Below are positions 24,405 to 36,214 of a stretch of 64,000 nt of DNA, piece by piece (position 1 is the first letter of the stretch; the number at the start of each line of letters is the position of its first letter). A model generated the notes under the pieces. That model searched no databases and was not told the DNA's origin. It worked only from the letters and a program-made list of their open reading frames with translations. The stretch lies in assembly GCA_964023205.1 (NCBI GenBank), contig OZ026843.1:62001-126000 (forward strand), read 5' to 3'. A program made the translations under genes and the position numbers. This DNA comes from Lutraria lutraria (lineage: Eukaryota; Mollusca; Bivalvia; Venerida; Mactridae).

Positions 24405-24780
24405 TCAATGAAAACTGAGCGATTTCTGAAATACGGTAATAACTTTATTGTTCGTACCGAATAACAAAAAGTGCTTATCAAGTCTAAGCCAAATAACTGT
24501 GTCATAATGGTTCCGGATAATTTCTATACCGGAAGTTAAATGTTCTTTAAAATAAATTACAATACCACCACTACATCGACGTGCATTTCTATGTTGATAT
24601 TTTCTAAAGAAGTTATGGGGATGAAAACCAGTCTTTGTTTGTCCAAGACTCATATAAAAATATTATGTCATGTTTTGAAATTATATCGACAAAATTTGGA
24701 GTTTGTTTCTTAACACTAGTAAGTCCATTTACATTCCAAGAAAGAAATTTTAAATCATTACCATCGTAATCCTATTTATC
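24405..24780 (-). pseudogene. LINE-A endonuclease, N-terminal half
   Basis: LSWNVNGLTS carries the first catalytic Asn and FLYESW the catalytic Glu of an APE-type endonuclease. The frame then shifts and continues as RRCSGGIVIYFKEHL and DTVIWLRLDKHFLLFG, which fits the middle of the domain. The frameshift and the following insertion make it non-functional. Confidence 0.7.
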
Positions 24781-24797
24781 TGATACAGGTCGACCAT

Positions 24798-25199
24798 TCA
24801 CATAAAGTCTATCATGTGAGAGCCAGGCTCTATTACCATTTCCACGTTCCGTTTTAGTCTAGGTATTAATCTTTTCCTTTTTTCAACAACTTCCTGTGGG
24901 AATTGTTCATGGATGTAGTACTGTGTTCCTGATAAGGACTTCCATTGGCGCCTAATTAATTTTCGATCCTTAAAATATGTGAATTTAGCGACAATATCCC
25001 TCATTCCATTTCTACGTTTTGAGCCCATTCTATGGACACGTTCAAGCTTCATTTCATCAACTAATCCTGCGGCCACTTTCATTTTCTCTTTAAAAAAATT
25101 TCTAACAGCATTTTCGGTTTCTTCAGGGGATTCCGTCGGGGCCTCATCAATACCACCAATAATAAGATTGTTACGCATTGATTGTGATTTTACGCACAC
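24798..25199 (-). pseudogene. LINE-A ORF1 (L1-type RNA-binding protein), N-terminally truncated
   Basis: About 133 residues match the RRM and C-terminal part of L1/Tx1 ORF1 nucleic-acid chaperones: NNLIIGGIDE, LERVHRMG, DIVAKFTYFKDRK and FPQEVVEKRKRLIP. A parallel protein lies at 48987-49631 on the plus strand (LLFHGISES, IDRAHRIG, PIVAKFNFHQDK). The coiled-coil N-terminus expected ahead of the RRM is missing, because 5' UTR-like sequence starts almost directly upstream. Confidence 0.75.
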
Positions 25200-25410
25200 G
25201 TATCAACTGAAACACTGATTGTTAATGATTAAAGACATTGAACAGCTACTATATAAGTGACCCCCCAATCTACATGAGGTCTAATCTCTTAATTGTTTTA
25301 TTGCCCCAAATGGGATTAATCCTGTCTTTTCATGGTCAGCTAAGTGTCTGTAGACTTGACACCTAGTCATAGAGGGTCATAAATTTTATTGATTTTTAAT
25401 GATAATTAGT
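25200..25410 (-). promoter_or_regulatory. Presumed LINE 5' UTR/promoter segment
   Basis: On the minus strand this reads GGGGCAATAAAACAATTAAG, ATTAGACCTCATG, GGTCACTTATATAGTAGCTG and TTCAATGTCTTTAA, just before ORF1. The same series recurs at 13280-13370, at 44290-44160 (minus) and at 60990-61105 (plus). LINE internal promoters lie in this position. Its recurrence without LINE proteins inside the 2.65-kb elements is discussed under findings. Confidence 0.5.
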
Positions 25411-25985
25411 TTATGGATAACTTCCTGTTGTTTTTGTAAGCATTTTATGTGATTAATTAATGGTGTCCTTTAATTACCAGATTATGTAAGAATAGTTAAT
25501 GATGAAAAATGCAACTGAATGCTTCTTCTATTTCTAAATCAAATCATTCTATTTACACATGAAATTATTTTTTACAAGATATCTATTATAATTTTAAAAA
25601 TAACTTGCAAAGAAACTATGTTTATACAGGTACTGCTTGAAAAATTATATTGGTTTTCTAACCAATATAATTTCTCAAGCAGTACCTGGTATAAAAGGTG
25701 TTAGGATATGTTTGTATTAAATTCACAAAATGGACGTTTAATTTATCAAAATCATCCAGACCTCACTAATTCGTGTGAGATACATATATTCGCTAATGTG
25801 TTTGAAGCGTTGAATCAATTTAAGTATCTATACAGTAGCTATAATTTTTATTAGCCATAAATTTAAGTGACTGATTATGTAATTAGAAGGTAGTCTATCA
25901 ATGACCCTGTCAGTTTCATTGGACTCCCTACTGTGGAATGTACAGGACTGCTGGGTCTTAGTCGCATGCCTCTCATTCCCGGTTC
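25411..25985. other. AT-rich spacer with one strong hairpin
   Basis: No gene recognised. The region is notable only for the hairpin at 25627-25688. Confidence 0.5.
25627..25688. repeat. Hairpin, 29-bp stem and 4-bp loop
   Basis: The left arm 25627-25655 begins CAGGTACTGCTTGA and ends TATATTGGTT. The right arm 25660-25688 is its reverse complement with one mismatch. The loop is TTCT. The fold would be very stable as RNA, but the loop is tighter than in most animal microRNA precursors. It could also be a tiny terminal-inverted-repeat remnant. Confidence 0.6.
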
Positions 25986-26910
25986 AATGTCTTTAAGACA
26001 ATTAAGAATAGTCAAATATTGGTATAGAATTATTAAACAGGCTGAATCCTTGGTGTAAGTTAATGTATATGCGAGACAATAATGGCAACTATATTAATAC
26101 ATGGTCTAAAAACGTAATTAAATTGTTATCAAATATGGGTTTTGCATACCTTTGGACACAGAATGTATTTATAAATGATAATGCTATTGCTGGTTTATGC
26201 CAAAGGATAATTGATATTTTTTGCAAAAAGGTTTAGTGATTTAGACAATTCTTCTAGGCTAGAAACATACAAAACTTTTACATTGGATTTTGAAAGGAGA
26301 GCATATATCTCTACTATCTCCAATGCTAAACATAGAGTTGCGTTAAGTCGTTTTAGATGTTATGCACATAAATTATCAATAGAAGAAGGAAGACACAGGA
26401 ACATTGAAAGAAACCAAAGAATATGTAAATTATGCAATATGAATATGATTGAAAATGAATTTCAATTTTTACTTGTATGTCCTCACTATAGTAACCTTAG
26501 AAACAAATATATTAAACGCTATTACAGTACCTGGCCTATAATCAATAAATTCTGCAATATTATGAAAAACACTTTAAAAAACTACAGTAAAGCTGGCTGC
26601 CTATTTATACCATGCAGATAAATTAAGAGCACAGTCTCTATCTAGAATAATAACTAATCGTTAGCTTATTTAATGAATTGTCAATGTATTTTTTTTTTTT
26701 TTTTTTTTGTAAACGTTCATAAAATCATGTGTTTTGATGTATAATATCCTCTGATAATTAATATTACATGTATTCATCATCTGTTATTGTAAATGGCGAC
26801 AAACATGTATTCATGTTTATACCATTAAACTTTATTGAACTTGATGTTACTGTTGTATGACAATGTATATACTGACCCATAATTATCAATAAAATTAAAA
26901 TACAAATCTT
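25986..26910 (+). mobile_element. LINE-B: 3' fragment of a Tx1-like LINE
   Basis: The frame starts near 25990 with LNRLNPWCKLMYMRDNNGNY and passes GFAYLWTQNVF. It shifts near 26211 and continues as the C-terminal Cys/His domain (26211-26621) with RFRCYAHKLSIEEGRHRNIE and then CKLCN and EFQFLLVCPHY. It ends about 26900 after an 18-T run and AATAAAATTAAAATAC. Reverse transcriptase and endonuclease are absent, as expected for a 5'-truncated insertion. Confidence 0.7.
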
Positions 26911-29805
26911 TTATATCACGGAATATGTCATAAATCGACGATTTACACCTCTAATCAAACTTGTGTTTGTTATTAAGAATTGTGACAAACAACTTATTTA
27001 TTTAATTGTTCATTACTGAAGAAATATTAACTATGAAACTATGTGGAATACTTACATTATGAATTTAAACAATTAGTAGAAATTATGTAGTCAACAATTT
27101 TCTATTTTATTTAGCACGTTGGATGTGTACTGACTGTCATGGGTTTGGTATTTACAGAAACCCAAATTAGTAAAATAATGATACAATAAAATTGAAATGT
27201 TAACATACTTGGACATATGCAAAACTATCCTAAAGTCTGGATATCATTGAATATTTATTTACTGAACAAAGAAAATATTGAGCGATAGTTATTAGTTATT
27301 TTAAAGTGTTTAAAAGCAGCAAAGTGTCCTTTATAGTTCAAAGATGAACACCTTTGGTATAAGATTTATACATGTATGTGCAGTTTCTTTACCTTTAAGT
27401 AAATCGTACATATAGGTATTAATATATCATTTAATTGTTAAACTTAATTATGCCCTCATTGTATTATTTTGTATGCTTATAAATATCCGTGCAGATTTGC
27501 AGTCAACTTTAATTATTATGACAGTAATCTAATGTCGGGGTATATGTACGCTAATGATTAACTTGCTACTTTTTACACTTCCGAGAGACGCAATGATAAT
27601 TATGTTGAATGTTACGAATTTAAAAACATTCATTTAATTACTACATTTTGAAAGTCTACATATAATTTGTCACATTAGGTTTTGTTTGCCAAAATATCGC
27701 TAATTGTCTGTGTATGGACCAATTTTCAGTTCAATTCGTCTCAAATAAATAATAACAATTTTCGTCTGGTTTTGTGTATGAAATCACATGCATGCAAAAC
27801 ATTAATTAGTGGTTTATAACATAATGTGTGAAAAAAACTTAATTATTGACTCAATACTATCAGGGTGACGAAACAGTATTGACTTTTCCTACATGTGTTC
27901 TGCTTGGCGAATTTAAGATACAGTCCTCGGAAGTAGATACAATTTTAGCGCATGCGCACTGTCGACAAGAACAGGGCCATTGGGAAATAAAATTGTTTGA
28001 AGTAATCATCCTTTGTTCTCAGTAAAACTAAGTTTATATTTTCATCATAAATATCTTGTATAATCCATGTTCAAAATGATATTACCGGGTATGCCTCCAA
28101 AGCAAACAGACAGTTGAATGTTTAAAGTAATGAAGTCATCATCATGTCACATCAAAGATAACTACATTGTGTATTTATGCATTTTTTTAAAAATCTATGC
28201 ATTGTGATACCTATTATATCACATCGTCCGTATTGCAAAAGTATCGCGATACGTTGTAACCATATCGTCCAAGCCCTATGCAGTAATACCACAATCTATG
28301 GATTCAATTAATACATTACTTTATATATATGTACGTATGTCCAATATTCCTTATCAGGTAGCTTTTAATGCCTGTAAATTGAATAAGACTTAATCACTTA
28401 TTCAGAAGTTTTGCTATTACTAACTTAAACCTTTTGCTTAATTAACGTCATGTGTGTCTATTTAAAAAAAAACATTTGTGTATTTTCAGTTTATATATAC
28501 CTAGAGCTGTGCTGCCATAACTGTGCTGTACTGTCTGAGAAATGCAAAGTCAACAAACTGTGGTTATGGTTGGAAAGCAAATGTTGGAAGAGTTCTGACA
28601 AAGGAAACCAAGTCAGAGTTGGTTGAAAGGTAATAAGAATTAAAAAGATACATGTGGTTATTTTATCGTAAGTTATGTCAAATACCAAAACTGTTAAGTC
28701 ACTAACGACAGTCTTTGAACTTAGCCACAGGCCCAAACACCGAGTCTACTACTGGTCAGGTGAAAATTGACTGATGAACTGACCGATGGTGAGGTGAAAT
28801 TTTCAGGGATATATTGCAATATGCATGCTTGAACCTTCGACCGCCTGTTTGCAAGTCAGATGCCCTACAAACTGTAATTGAGCAGTTAATACTACAGCTA
28901 ATGTATAAATACAAGTACTATATACAGTGCTGCTACACACGAGTTTATAATATAATTATAATTAAATAATAAGTTTCTGTTAATTATAACAATTATTTGA
29001 AATATATAATGTAAGAAATATACTTTCATAAATGTTGTAGAAACAAAATTTAATCATACAAAAACAGGTTCAGATTCAGTATGGTAAAAGTTAATTCAGT
29101 CTTGTAAAACTGGTGTCTTCACAACGTCCAGTCATTGAAAAAAATACATTTGTAAAGAGTGTAAGGATAATGGTTTGATTGATCCATGGAATACCATTAC
29201 ATTTCTTTTAGTTAGTGCAAGAAATGCCAAGGTTATTGATTTGGTAAAGTTACTATGATTGGAGTAAAACTCTTCCAGTATTGGCCAAGGATTCATAGGC
29301 TTGAATTTAATTTAATTTGCACAATATATTTGGAAGGTGTCTAGATAAGTGCATAATTTGCAGTGCCTTTAACAATACTATGTGACATTTCGTTGCCTTT
29401 TATCTTAATTCGTTTTTATCTTGCTTTAGGATCAAGAAGAACCTTGAGTAGGTGGAGAACCTGCCTGTAATAAGTCCTCATCCTTATCAACCAAAACTGG
29501 CAAAGATAACAGCAAGATGTCAAATGTGCTTGCCAGAGGATTGTACAACAAACAATTGCAACCAGACCAGCCTGACAAATACAGAAAATAAATGATCTGC
29601 AATTATTTTTTTCATGACTTCATATTCTGAAATATTAAAACGTCTGGAACTATGGAGAAAAATCAGTTGACTAAGGATATGCATTTTAATTGATATACAT
29701 TTGTATATGATAGTAATCAGGAAGTTGGAAGGTTGGGAATGGAACCTGAATGACTGTTTTGTGGTGTTCAAATATTCTATGACTCATTGCTGAAGATGTT
29801 CTAAT
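26911..29805. other. AT-rich interval without recognisable genes
   Basis: No supported exon or mobile-element protein. A GCGCATGCGCAC motif at about 27950 matches the NRF-1 binding consensus and lies in a locally GC-richer patch (27900-27990), but no exon follows it convincingly. Confidence 0.45.
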
Positions 29806-30344
29806 TATTACCTCACCAGAGCACAAAGTGCCCATGGTGAGCTATTGTGATTGTGTGAAGATTGCTGAAGATGTTCTAATTATTAGCTCACCAGAGCACA
29901 AAGTGCTCATGGTGAGCTATTGTAATCGTGTGTTGTCCGTTGTCGGTGATGCATCACTACGTCAACAATTGCTTTAAACAACATCTCCTGAAACAGCTTC
30001 AAGGAAAATTTACAGGGATGTTACCAAAATTGGTAAAAAAATAATTTCATTAAAATATCTGGTTGGCAATCAAAAGGAAAATCTTAAAAATCTCCTTGTC
30101 CAAAACCACCGGGCCTAGAGTTAAGACATTTGGTGTGTAGCATTGTGTGGTTGACCTCTACCAAGTTTTTTCAAGTTATGGCCCTTGGACTAAAATTGGC
30201 TCCACCCCGGGGATACCATTATTGTACATAGACTTATATATGGACATTTTAAAAATATTATAGTCAGAAACTACAATGCCTAGATTTTAGATATTTGTAG
30301 TGTATAGTAAGCATTGTCTAGTGGACCTCTACCAAGTTTGTTCC

Positions 30345-30651
30345 AATTATTGGCCCGCTTGGCTAGCTCAGTGGTTAGGGCGTTTGTCTACTGATCACGA
30401 GGTTGTGAGATTGAACCTGTGCGAGGCTCACACTGTGCATGACAAATGACTGAAGATAATACATCCTATGTTAAATTGTCCTCCACCTCTGAATTATGCG
30501 GGGTAGCTTGGCAGAAGCTTACAGATAGAATGTGGTTAGTACTGGCCTAAATTAAGTCCATGAACGCTAATTAGGATAACTGCCCGCCACGATATGACTG
30601 AAATAATGTTTAAAATGGCGTAACCCGATGAAACAAATAAAATTATTGCCC
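30345..30651 (+). mobile_element. tRNA-derived SINE (RUDI-like) with target duplication
   Basis: The SINE body 30357-30640 starts GCTTGGCTAGCTCAGTGGTT, a tRNA A-box region, and has a B-box-like GAGATTGAACC about 50 bp later. The 3' part has CCGCCACGATATGACTGAAA and AAAATGGCGTAACCCGATG, then an A-rich AAACAAATAAA tail. It is flanked by AATTATTGGCCC and AATTATTGCCC, about 11-12 bp, as expected for LINE-driven insertion. RNA polymerase III would transcribe it from the internal boxes. The resemblance to the bivalve RUDI family is from memory and was not verified. Confidence 0.75.
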
Positions 30652-30716
30652 ATGGGTACCAGGAGTCACTTCATTGTACATAGACTTATATGGGGAAATT
30701 TTAAAAATCTTCTGGT

Positions 30717-31686
30717 CAAATACTAGGGCTGGGAACGAATACGGTTTATGATATTCGAATATTCGTTTCTTATATTCGAATATAATCGAATATTTGTTTT
30801 CATAGCTAGTTAGTTCTAATCCGATAAACGTGTCTGTTCCTCATACATCGTGTCCGAAATCGGTTTTGTCCGAATACTATGCATGTTTCAGTAGAGAGGT
30901 TAACTATCTATGAACTTAATTTTTTATTGAAAACTAATTACAGTGTAATTGTATTTACTTTTTACTAATTCTAGATGTTATGAATATTTCTGTCGACATT
31001 ACAATTGAAATAAAAAGCGTACACGTGTTTGTGTTCTGTTGGTTGTTTATAATACAAGTAATGAAGGGAGGTAACTATAACGAGTTGTGATCGAGTAACG
31101 TGCTTAATTATCAACATAAATTATGAGTCAAAACATTTCTTTTTAAAAAGAACGATCTATATTTGCAAGAATTAATTGTTTCCACGTTGAGTTTTTAATT
31201 TTCATTGGGTTAAAACGAGCAAAACATGTTAAATAAATACATGTACCTGTCAATTTGATGATGACGCGTATTAGGCACAATATTACAACTTACACGCGTT
31301 ACTTCTGAAACTAAAGGGCTCCGTTATTGGGCCAAAGAATGCCGACGTTCTTAATATCTTTGATATCGACTTTAAAACCAATTCGCCGTCTTTGATTAAA
31401 CCGAAATGATACTTAATTAAGTAAAATAAAATTTGGCAGCGTGTAATCTGCGTACGGACCGAGGTTTGAAGTCTCCAACATAATTTGTCATTAACAGTCA
31501 TTCATATTTTTAATTGAAATGGCTAACTTTAAATTAAATTTGTGCAAGTACATCATTTAACGCAAAAGACCAGTGCATTAAGCGTTATATTCTTGTCTAC
31601 CACGTGTTTGGACTAATTACTGACTATCGACACCAATTGAACGAATTAACAAATGATCGCTCCGGGCTATTGATTGACAAATACTA
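30717..31686. mobile_element. 952-bp insertion with CAAATACTA target duplication
   Basis: The insertion 30726-31677 is flanked by CAAATACTA on both sides (30717-30725 and 31678-31686). It separates two pieces of the same host repeat. The left end GGGCTGGGAACGAATACGG recalls hAT-like non-autonomous ends, but I see no inverted partner at the right end (CTCCGGGCTATTGATTGA). Near the left end lies a TTCGAATATTCG palindrome. There is no coding capacity, and the class is open. Confidence 0.6.
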
Positions 31687-32515
31687 CAATGCCTAGAGCT
31701 TAGATATTTAGTGTGTTGCATTGTCTAGTGGACCTCATCCAAGTTTATTCAAATTATTGCCCTCGGGTCAAAATTAGCCCGAACCAGGGGTTTCCCCTAC
31801 TTTATATAGGATTATTATAGGAAAATTTAAAAAGTCCTCTTGTCCAAAACTGTAAGGCTTAGAGCTCAGATATTCGGTGTGTAGCATCATCTAGTGGACT
31901 TTACCAAGTTTTTTTAATTTATTGCCCTTGTGTCAAAATTGGCCCTACCCCGGAGGCTTACTCTATATCATATAGGATTATAAAGGAAATAAAAAATATT
32001 CTTGTCCAAAACTGCAAGGCTTAGAACTTAGATATTTGGGGTGTAGCATCATATAGTGGACCTCTACCAAGATTATTCAAGTTGTAACCCCGGTGTCAAA
32101 AAATTTACTCCGCCCTTGGGTAACTTTATTTTTCATAGACAGGATGATTTTAAAAATATTCTTGTCGGGAACTACAAAGCATACAGCTTAGATATTTTGT
32201 GTGAAGCATCCACTTGACATCTACCAAGTTTGTTCAAATTATATCAATGGGGTCAAAATTGTTTATTTGATTTTACATGGACTTATATAGGAAAACTGGA
32301 AGAAATCTACTTGTCAGAAACTACATAAGTTAGACTTAAGATGCTTGTATGTAGCATCATCTACTTGACTTAATGTGCCTAATGTGGTAATATTATGGCC
32401 CTGGAGTAAAAATTGGATCCACCCTGGTGTCACTTGAATTTACTTTAAAAAAGAAATTCTGTCTGTAAAAACTTTTTTCTCGTGAGCGATATGGGCCATC
32501 ATTGGTCCTCTTGTT

Positions 32516-33040
32516 TTTAAATATGTTATTATTCTTGAGTATCTTAATTTAAATGACAGTCAAACCTGTCAGTGGTCACCTTATAATTATGTCAACAAAG
32601 GTCAACCTTGGGAAAGACAAAATGTGGTCTTATTGGCAGGTTTGTCTGTGTTAATATATTCAGCAGAGCTAAATTAGATATACCTGGTTCATATAATGAA
32701 TTTGATTCTTACAATAATGATCAAATTTCTGAACAAAATAATATCAATACATGTGTGGCAGTAATGGAAAAAAGTCCAGTTTACTTTCAAAAAGCTATTT
32801 AATGTTTTCACTGTTTTTTTTTCTTTTATTTATTAAAGTTTTATATGATATGTGTTGTATAATCATTACACTCGTTGCAATAAATTCGTAAAATAAAATT
32901 AACTATGTTTGTTGTACCTCCTTAGCTGCAAATTGTTTGAATAACCACTAGGATGTTTATCAGCTGATGCTTGTATCCTTGTCCTGTGTCTACCATAATC
33001 TATATGCAATTCTGTAAGTATCATTTAAACAGAATGTCTA
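32516..33040. other. Spacer, nothing recognised
   Basis: AT-rich sequence between two repeat blocks. A 64-codon open frame at 32608 has no family resemblance, no convincing acceptor or donor, and is not called. Confidence 0.45.
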
Positions 33041-34190
33041 AAGATATGGCTCATATCAATGGATATTTGTGAATATAACTTGACAGAATGACCAACTATC
33101 CTTGTGCTTTGAATCATTGCCCTTGGTCAGTAGATGACTCATACAGATTTTAGGGTCAAGAAGTCAAAGTCATATGACCTTCTGTGGAAATACGGTGAAT
33201 TACTTTACATACACACTTTAGCATAACTCTGTCATCAGAATTGTTAAAGTTATGCCCATTTTTAACTAAAAAACTTAGGTATAATTTTTTATTGAGTCCA
33301 TTATCTTGCACATTGTCACAAATATTCATTTCCAATTTGGATAAACTTACTTATAGTGACATGGTGCAGTTGTAAGACAGAGGGCATAACTATGTAAGCA
33401 GTATTTTTAGAGTAATACCCCTTTTTAACTTTGAATTTTGTTAAAATTGATTATTAAGTAGATTGTTTGAAAACCATCAAAGATATTTAATCAAGAATTT
33501 GAGTACTTTGTTATGGGGACATGGCCCATCCGTGGGACCAGCAGAATAACTCTGTCAACAGTATTTACATAGATTTTTTTGGTTAAAATAGGTAAAATAG
33601 ATTAATATATTGAAGACTTTCAAAGATATTCGACTCAAACTTTGAATACTTCCTTATAGAGTCACGGCGCATCTGTAGGACAAGCAGCATAAAAACTTTG
33701 ACAACAGTATTTTCAGAGTTATGCTCCTTTTTAACTTGGAATCGTTGCCTTTTTAAGTTAGAATTTTGGTTAAAGTTGATTATTAAGAAATTTGTTTTGA
33801 AAATACATTAAAGATATTTAATTTAAACATTGAATACTTTGTTATGGGAACAAGGCGCATCTGTACAATAAGCAGCATAACTCTGTTAACAGTATTTTTC
33901 GAATTATGGCCCTTTTTCAATTAGATTTTTTCGTTAAAATAGGTAAAGTGGTACAAAATCTTGGAAGACTTTCAAAGATATTCAAATCAAACATTGAATA
34001 CTTCCTTATGGGGGCAAGGCGCCTCTGCATGACAAGTGGCATAACTCTGTTAACAGTATTTTTAGAATCATGCCCCTTTTTCACTTTAATAGATTTTCTC
34101 CTCTATCAAGCATTTGTCACACTTAAGACTTACGAATGCCGAGCACGCTGTCTTCTGACAGTCCTTGCTATTGTTAAAAGAAACTTGTGA
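33041..34190. repeat. Degenerate tandem repeat array (about 160-190 bp units)
   Basis: About six diverged units share AACTCTGTTAACAGTATTTT, ATGCCCCTTTTTAACTT, AAAGATATTTAATTCAAAC and TTTGTTATGGGGACA.GGCGC. Unit landmarks lie near 33395, 33558, 33700, 33889 and 34050. No end structures were fixed. Open frames across it (for example 33906-34190) follow the repeat and are not believed to be genes. Confidence 0.6.
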
Positions 34191-34255
34191 ATCGTATGCC
34201 TTTCTTCAATATCAAGCACATAGAGTCTACAGGTATATAACAATGTCCAAATGAA

Positions 34256-34375
34256 AAGTCGGTCCGTTAGTGTAAATGTTAAAATATTTTGCATGGGTAC
34301 GAACCATATGGGTACATTTTTCTCTTTTATGCTTTGTATGAAAAAATCAACTTCCGACAGTACTTTGAGTACTTT
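34256..34375. repeat. Short dispersed repeat, copy 1
   Basis: The run AGTCGGTCCGTTAGTGTAAA to TTCCGACAGTACTTTGAG is repeated with changes at 37146-37262 in the same direction. Both end in a CGACAGTACTTTGA motif that also appears, altered, at 10769. Confidence 0.5.
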
Positions 34376-34777
34376 TATTTAAAAAGATTTTAAAGACAAA
34401 TGAACATGTTGCTTTACACGTTTTTTAATCATTTTAAGCATATTTAAAGTAATAAATGCATGCTTATTGTTAAGGTACATATTATACAGGCTTGAGATAC
34501 TAGTATCAGAAATAGATAAGATAAAATGAAGGCAAGTAGAACTTTTCAATATGAAATAGCAGAACCTGTCACGACCGACACTCTGTATTGAATGACATTC
34601 ATAGTCGGTCCAAGTCGATTTTATTGTATAAAAATAATTATTGTGTAAAAAACATTCCTTTCTATTCATTCTAAATTTTATCGAACATCTTACTATAACT
34701 GCATTAATGATGCACAAAGCACTTGCCACCTGTTGATAGTTTCGTGTTTTTAATGTTTACATCAATTAAGTAATACG

Positions 34778-35001
34778 TCAGTTGTTGCATCTCATACAAA
34801 ATTCTGAGATTTCTGAATGAAAATACAGTTGATCGAAATGATAATTTACGAGGATAGAAGGGACATAGATTTCAATTTCTCCTAAAGAAGCTGATCCAAG
34901 GTTTGCTGTTGGTTTAAGTGTTATTTTGACAGGTACGCGAAATTCATAACTGAAGAGACAACACTTTCCAAAAAAAGTCATGCTGGCTGGCACATCAGTA
35001 A
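34778..35001 (-). CDS. Possible terminal exon of an unknown gene
   Basis: Low-confidence exon. A pyrimidine-containing tract and TTCAAACAG acceptor precede an open frame of about 74 codons that begins TDVPASMTFFGKCCLFSYEF. It has alternating hydrophobic residues of beta-strand type (FRVPVKITLKP, GEIEIYVPSIL). The frame ends in MRCNN and a stop, with ATTAAA about 25 bp later as a weak polyadenylation signal. An internal GTAAAT donor at 34849 is an alternative end. I do not recognise the family. The upstream candidate at 35714-35894 ends in an incompatible phase, so they do not join simply. Confidence 0.22.
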
Positions 35002-36214
35002 CTGTTTGAATTAACAAAGAGAAATTCGTGAAAACGTTATAACGAATATGAAGAATTTAATGTTGCCGTGAGCAGGATAGTGATGGATTTATTCTTCCAT
35101 CACGTTGTATCCAAACTCAACCGTAAGATCAAAATGAATCAGAATGTAGCAAGGGATTGTGACTGTAAATGTTATTTAAATATTCACCTTATCTAACTCA
35201 ATTTGGATTGATCGTCGTATATGGTATGTAAGTTAATTACTTCTTTGCTTTTGTTTTATCAAATTAATGCACGATAGAATTTATACTGAATATGTAAACG
35301 GACTTGAATGTTGCCGCTTATCCAATATGTGACGACAAAATTGTCATGACAGCAATACAAACCTAATGACAGATATGAAAAAACATTATTATTCCCATGA
35401 TGTCGCCGAAATAGCAATTAAGTTCATGCCAATAAACTTTGGTTACGTGCCTGTCTGACAAAACCTTTAATGGTTCGTACGTACTTTATTTATTAATCAT
35501 TGTCAAAATCAATGTTTGGGGGCGAATGTTCGAATACTAAAAAAAGATTAAGAACATTCGAAAAAATGTATTTACTATAGCCAAGGATGCTACATAACAG
35601 GGATATGAAACGGGCGAAATTTAGCTGAAAAACAGTGCCAACGAAATGACGCGAGAGCGTCTTTTCCGAAAATGTCGTAAAATACGGCCAAAAGGAAGGT
35701 AAAATATATTCACCAATCTCTCTTTTCTTCGATTGTTTGAGAATAACAGCTCTCGGTGTTGGTGGTGACTGTTTTGGCAACCAGCATGATTGCTGAGGTA
35801 GGGCAGTGTGATTGTGGGGACCGGGATAGCATCACAAGACAACCTTGGTAGCTGTTGACGACACTCGTAGTTGTAAGCCATTGGGATGTTACGTCTAAAT
35901 CTTTGAACAATAGTCTAATTCAATGTTCTTGTAAAAAGTTGCATAACTGTTACAATGCCGTAAGTTCAACGTTCGATGCGTTTTAATTGGCCACCAGTAC
36001 ATCTTCTCATGTGATGTATTTTGGTACCTTTTGAAAAAGTGCAGCTTTTTACTTTCACACATGGAAAAATATGAGACGTAGTAATATAAAGCACGAAATC
36101 ACACATAATGATAATTACAAACTGTAAATGTGTTCGGATGTAAGATAAAAGAATATTCAAATATTAGTATATCCAAAAATCAAATTTTCGGATATAATTT
36201 TTGGAAGGTAACTG
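35002..36214. other. Interval with one coding-like patch
   Basis: Apart from the patch at 35714-35894 I see no supported gene. A half-palindrome AAGGATGCTACATAACAGGGAT lies at about 35583. Confidence 0.4.
35714..35894 (-). CDS. Possible exon of an unknown gene or repeat
   Basis: A 181-bp segment, clearly richer in GC than its surroundings, sits between an AAAGATTTAG acceptor and a TTG|GTGAAT donor. In the acceptor-compatible frame it is fully open and encodes four Cys and many Ser/Thr (TSQWLTTTSVVNSYQGCLVM in part). A second frame starting at 35881 is also open, so coding in this frame is not certain. No family recognised. Confidence 0.22.

Larger units (their letters stand above)
20320..25410 (-). 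mobile_element. LINE-A: near full-span but broken L1/Tx1-like retrotransposon
   Basis: In minus-strand order: presumed 5' UTR (25410-25200), ORF1 remnant (25199-24798), endonuclease N half (24780-24405), an insertion (24404-23576), endonuclease C half (23575-22911), linker and reverse transcriptase (22860-21690), and thumb plus C-terminal Cys/His domain (21690-20556). A 3' UTR runs to about 20320. The element is 5'-deleted inside ORF1, interrupted once, and carries several frameshifts. The individual parts are annotated below. Confidence 0.75.
29806..32515. mobile_element. Bivalve-type repeat element, interrupted twice
   Basis: It starts with AGCTCACCAGAGCACAAAGTG and ends GTGAGCGATATGGGCCATCA plus GGTCCTCTTGTTTTT, the same kinds of ends as the element at 8617-9796. 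The interior repeats a degenerate unit of about 150-165 bp, landmarks GTGGACCTCTACCAAGTTTG and TGTGTAGCAT, seen at least seven times between 30100 and 32360. It is interrupted by a SINE (30357-30640) and by a 952-bp insertion (30726-31677). The first 75 bp are duplicated in tandem (29803 and 29862). It has no coding capacity. Confidence 0.65.

Noticed and set aside
27940..27970. NRF-1-like GCGCATGCGCAC as a promoter
   Set aside because: A single motif without a following exon or other promoter signals. Kept only as a note in the interval entry.
28491..28736. 81-codon frame on the minus strand
   Set aside because: Low-complexity hydrophobic residues, no domain, no splice signals, and AT-driven composition.
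28760..28810. CTGATGAACTGACC...GTGAAAT on the plus strand, another hammerhead-like match
   Set aside because: The segment between CTGATGA and GAAA does not form a continuous stem II, and helices I and III cannot be formed.
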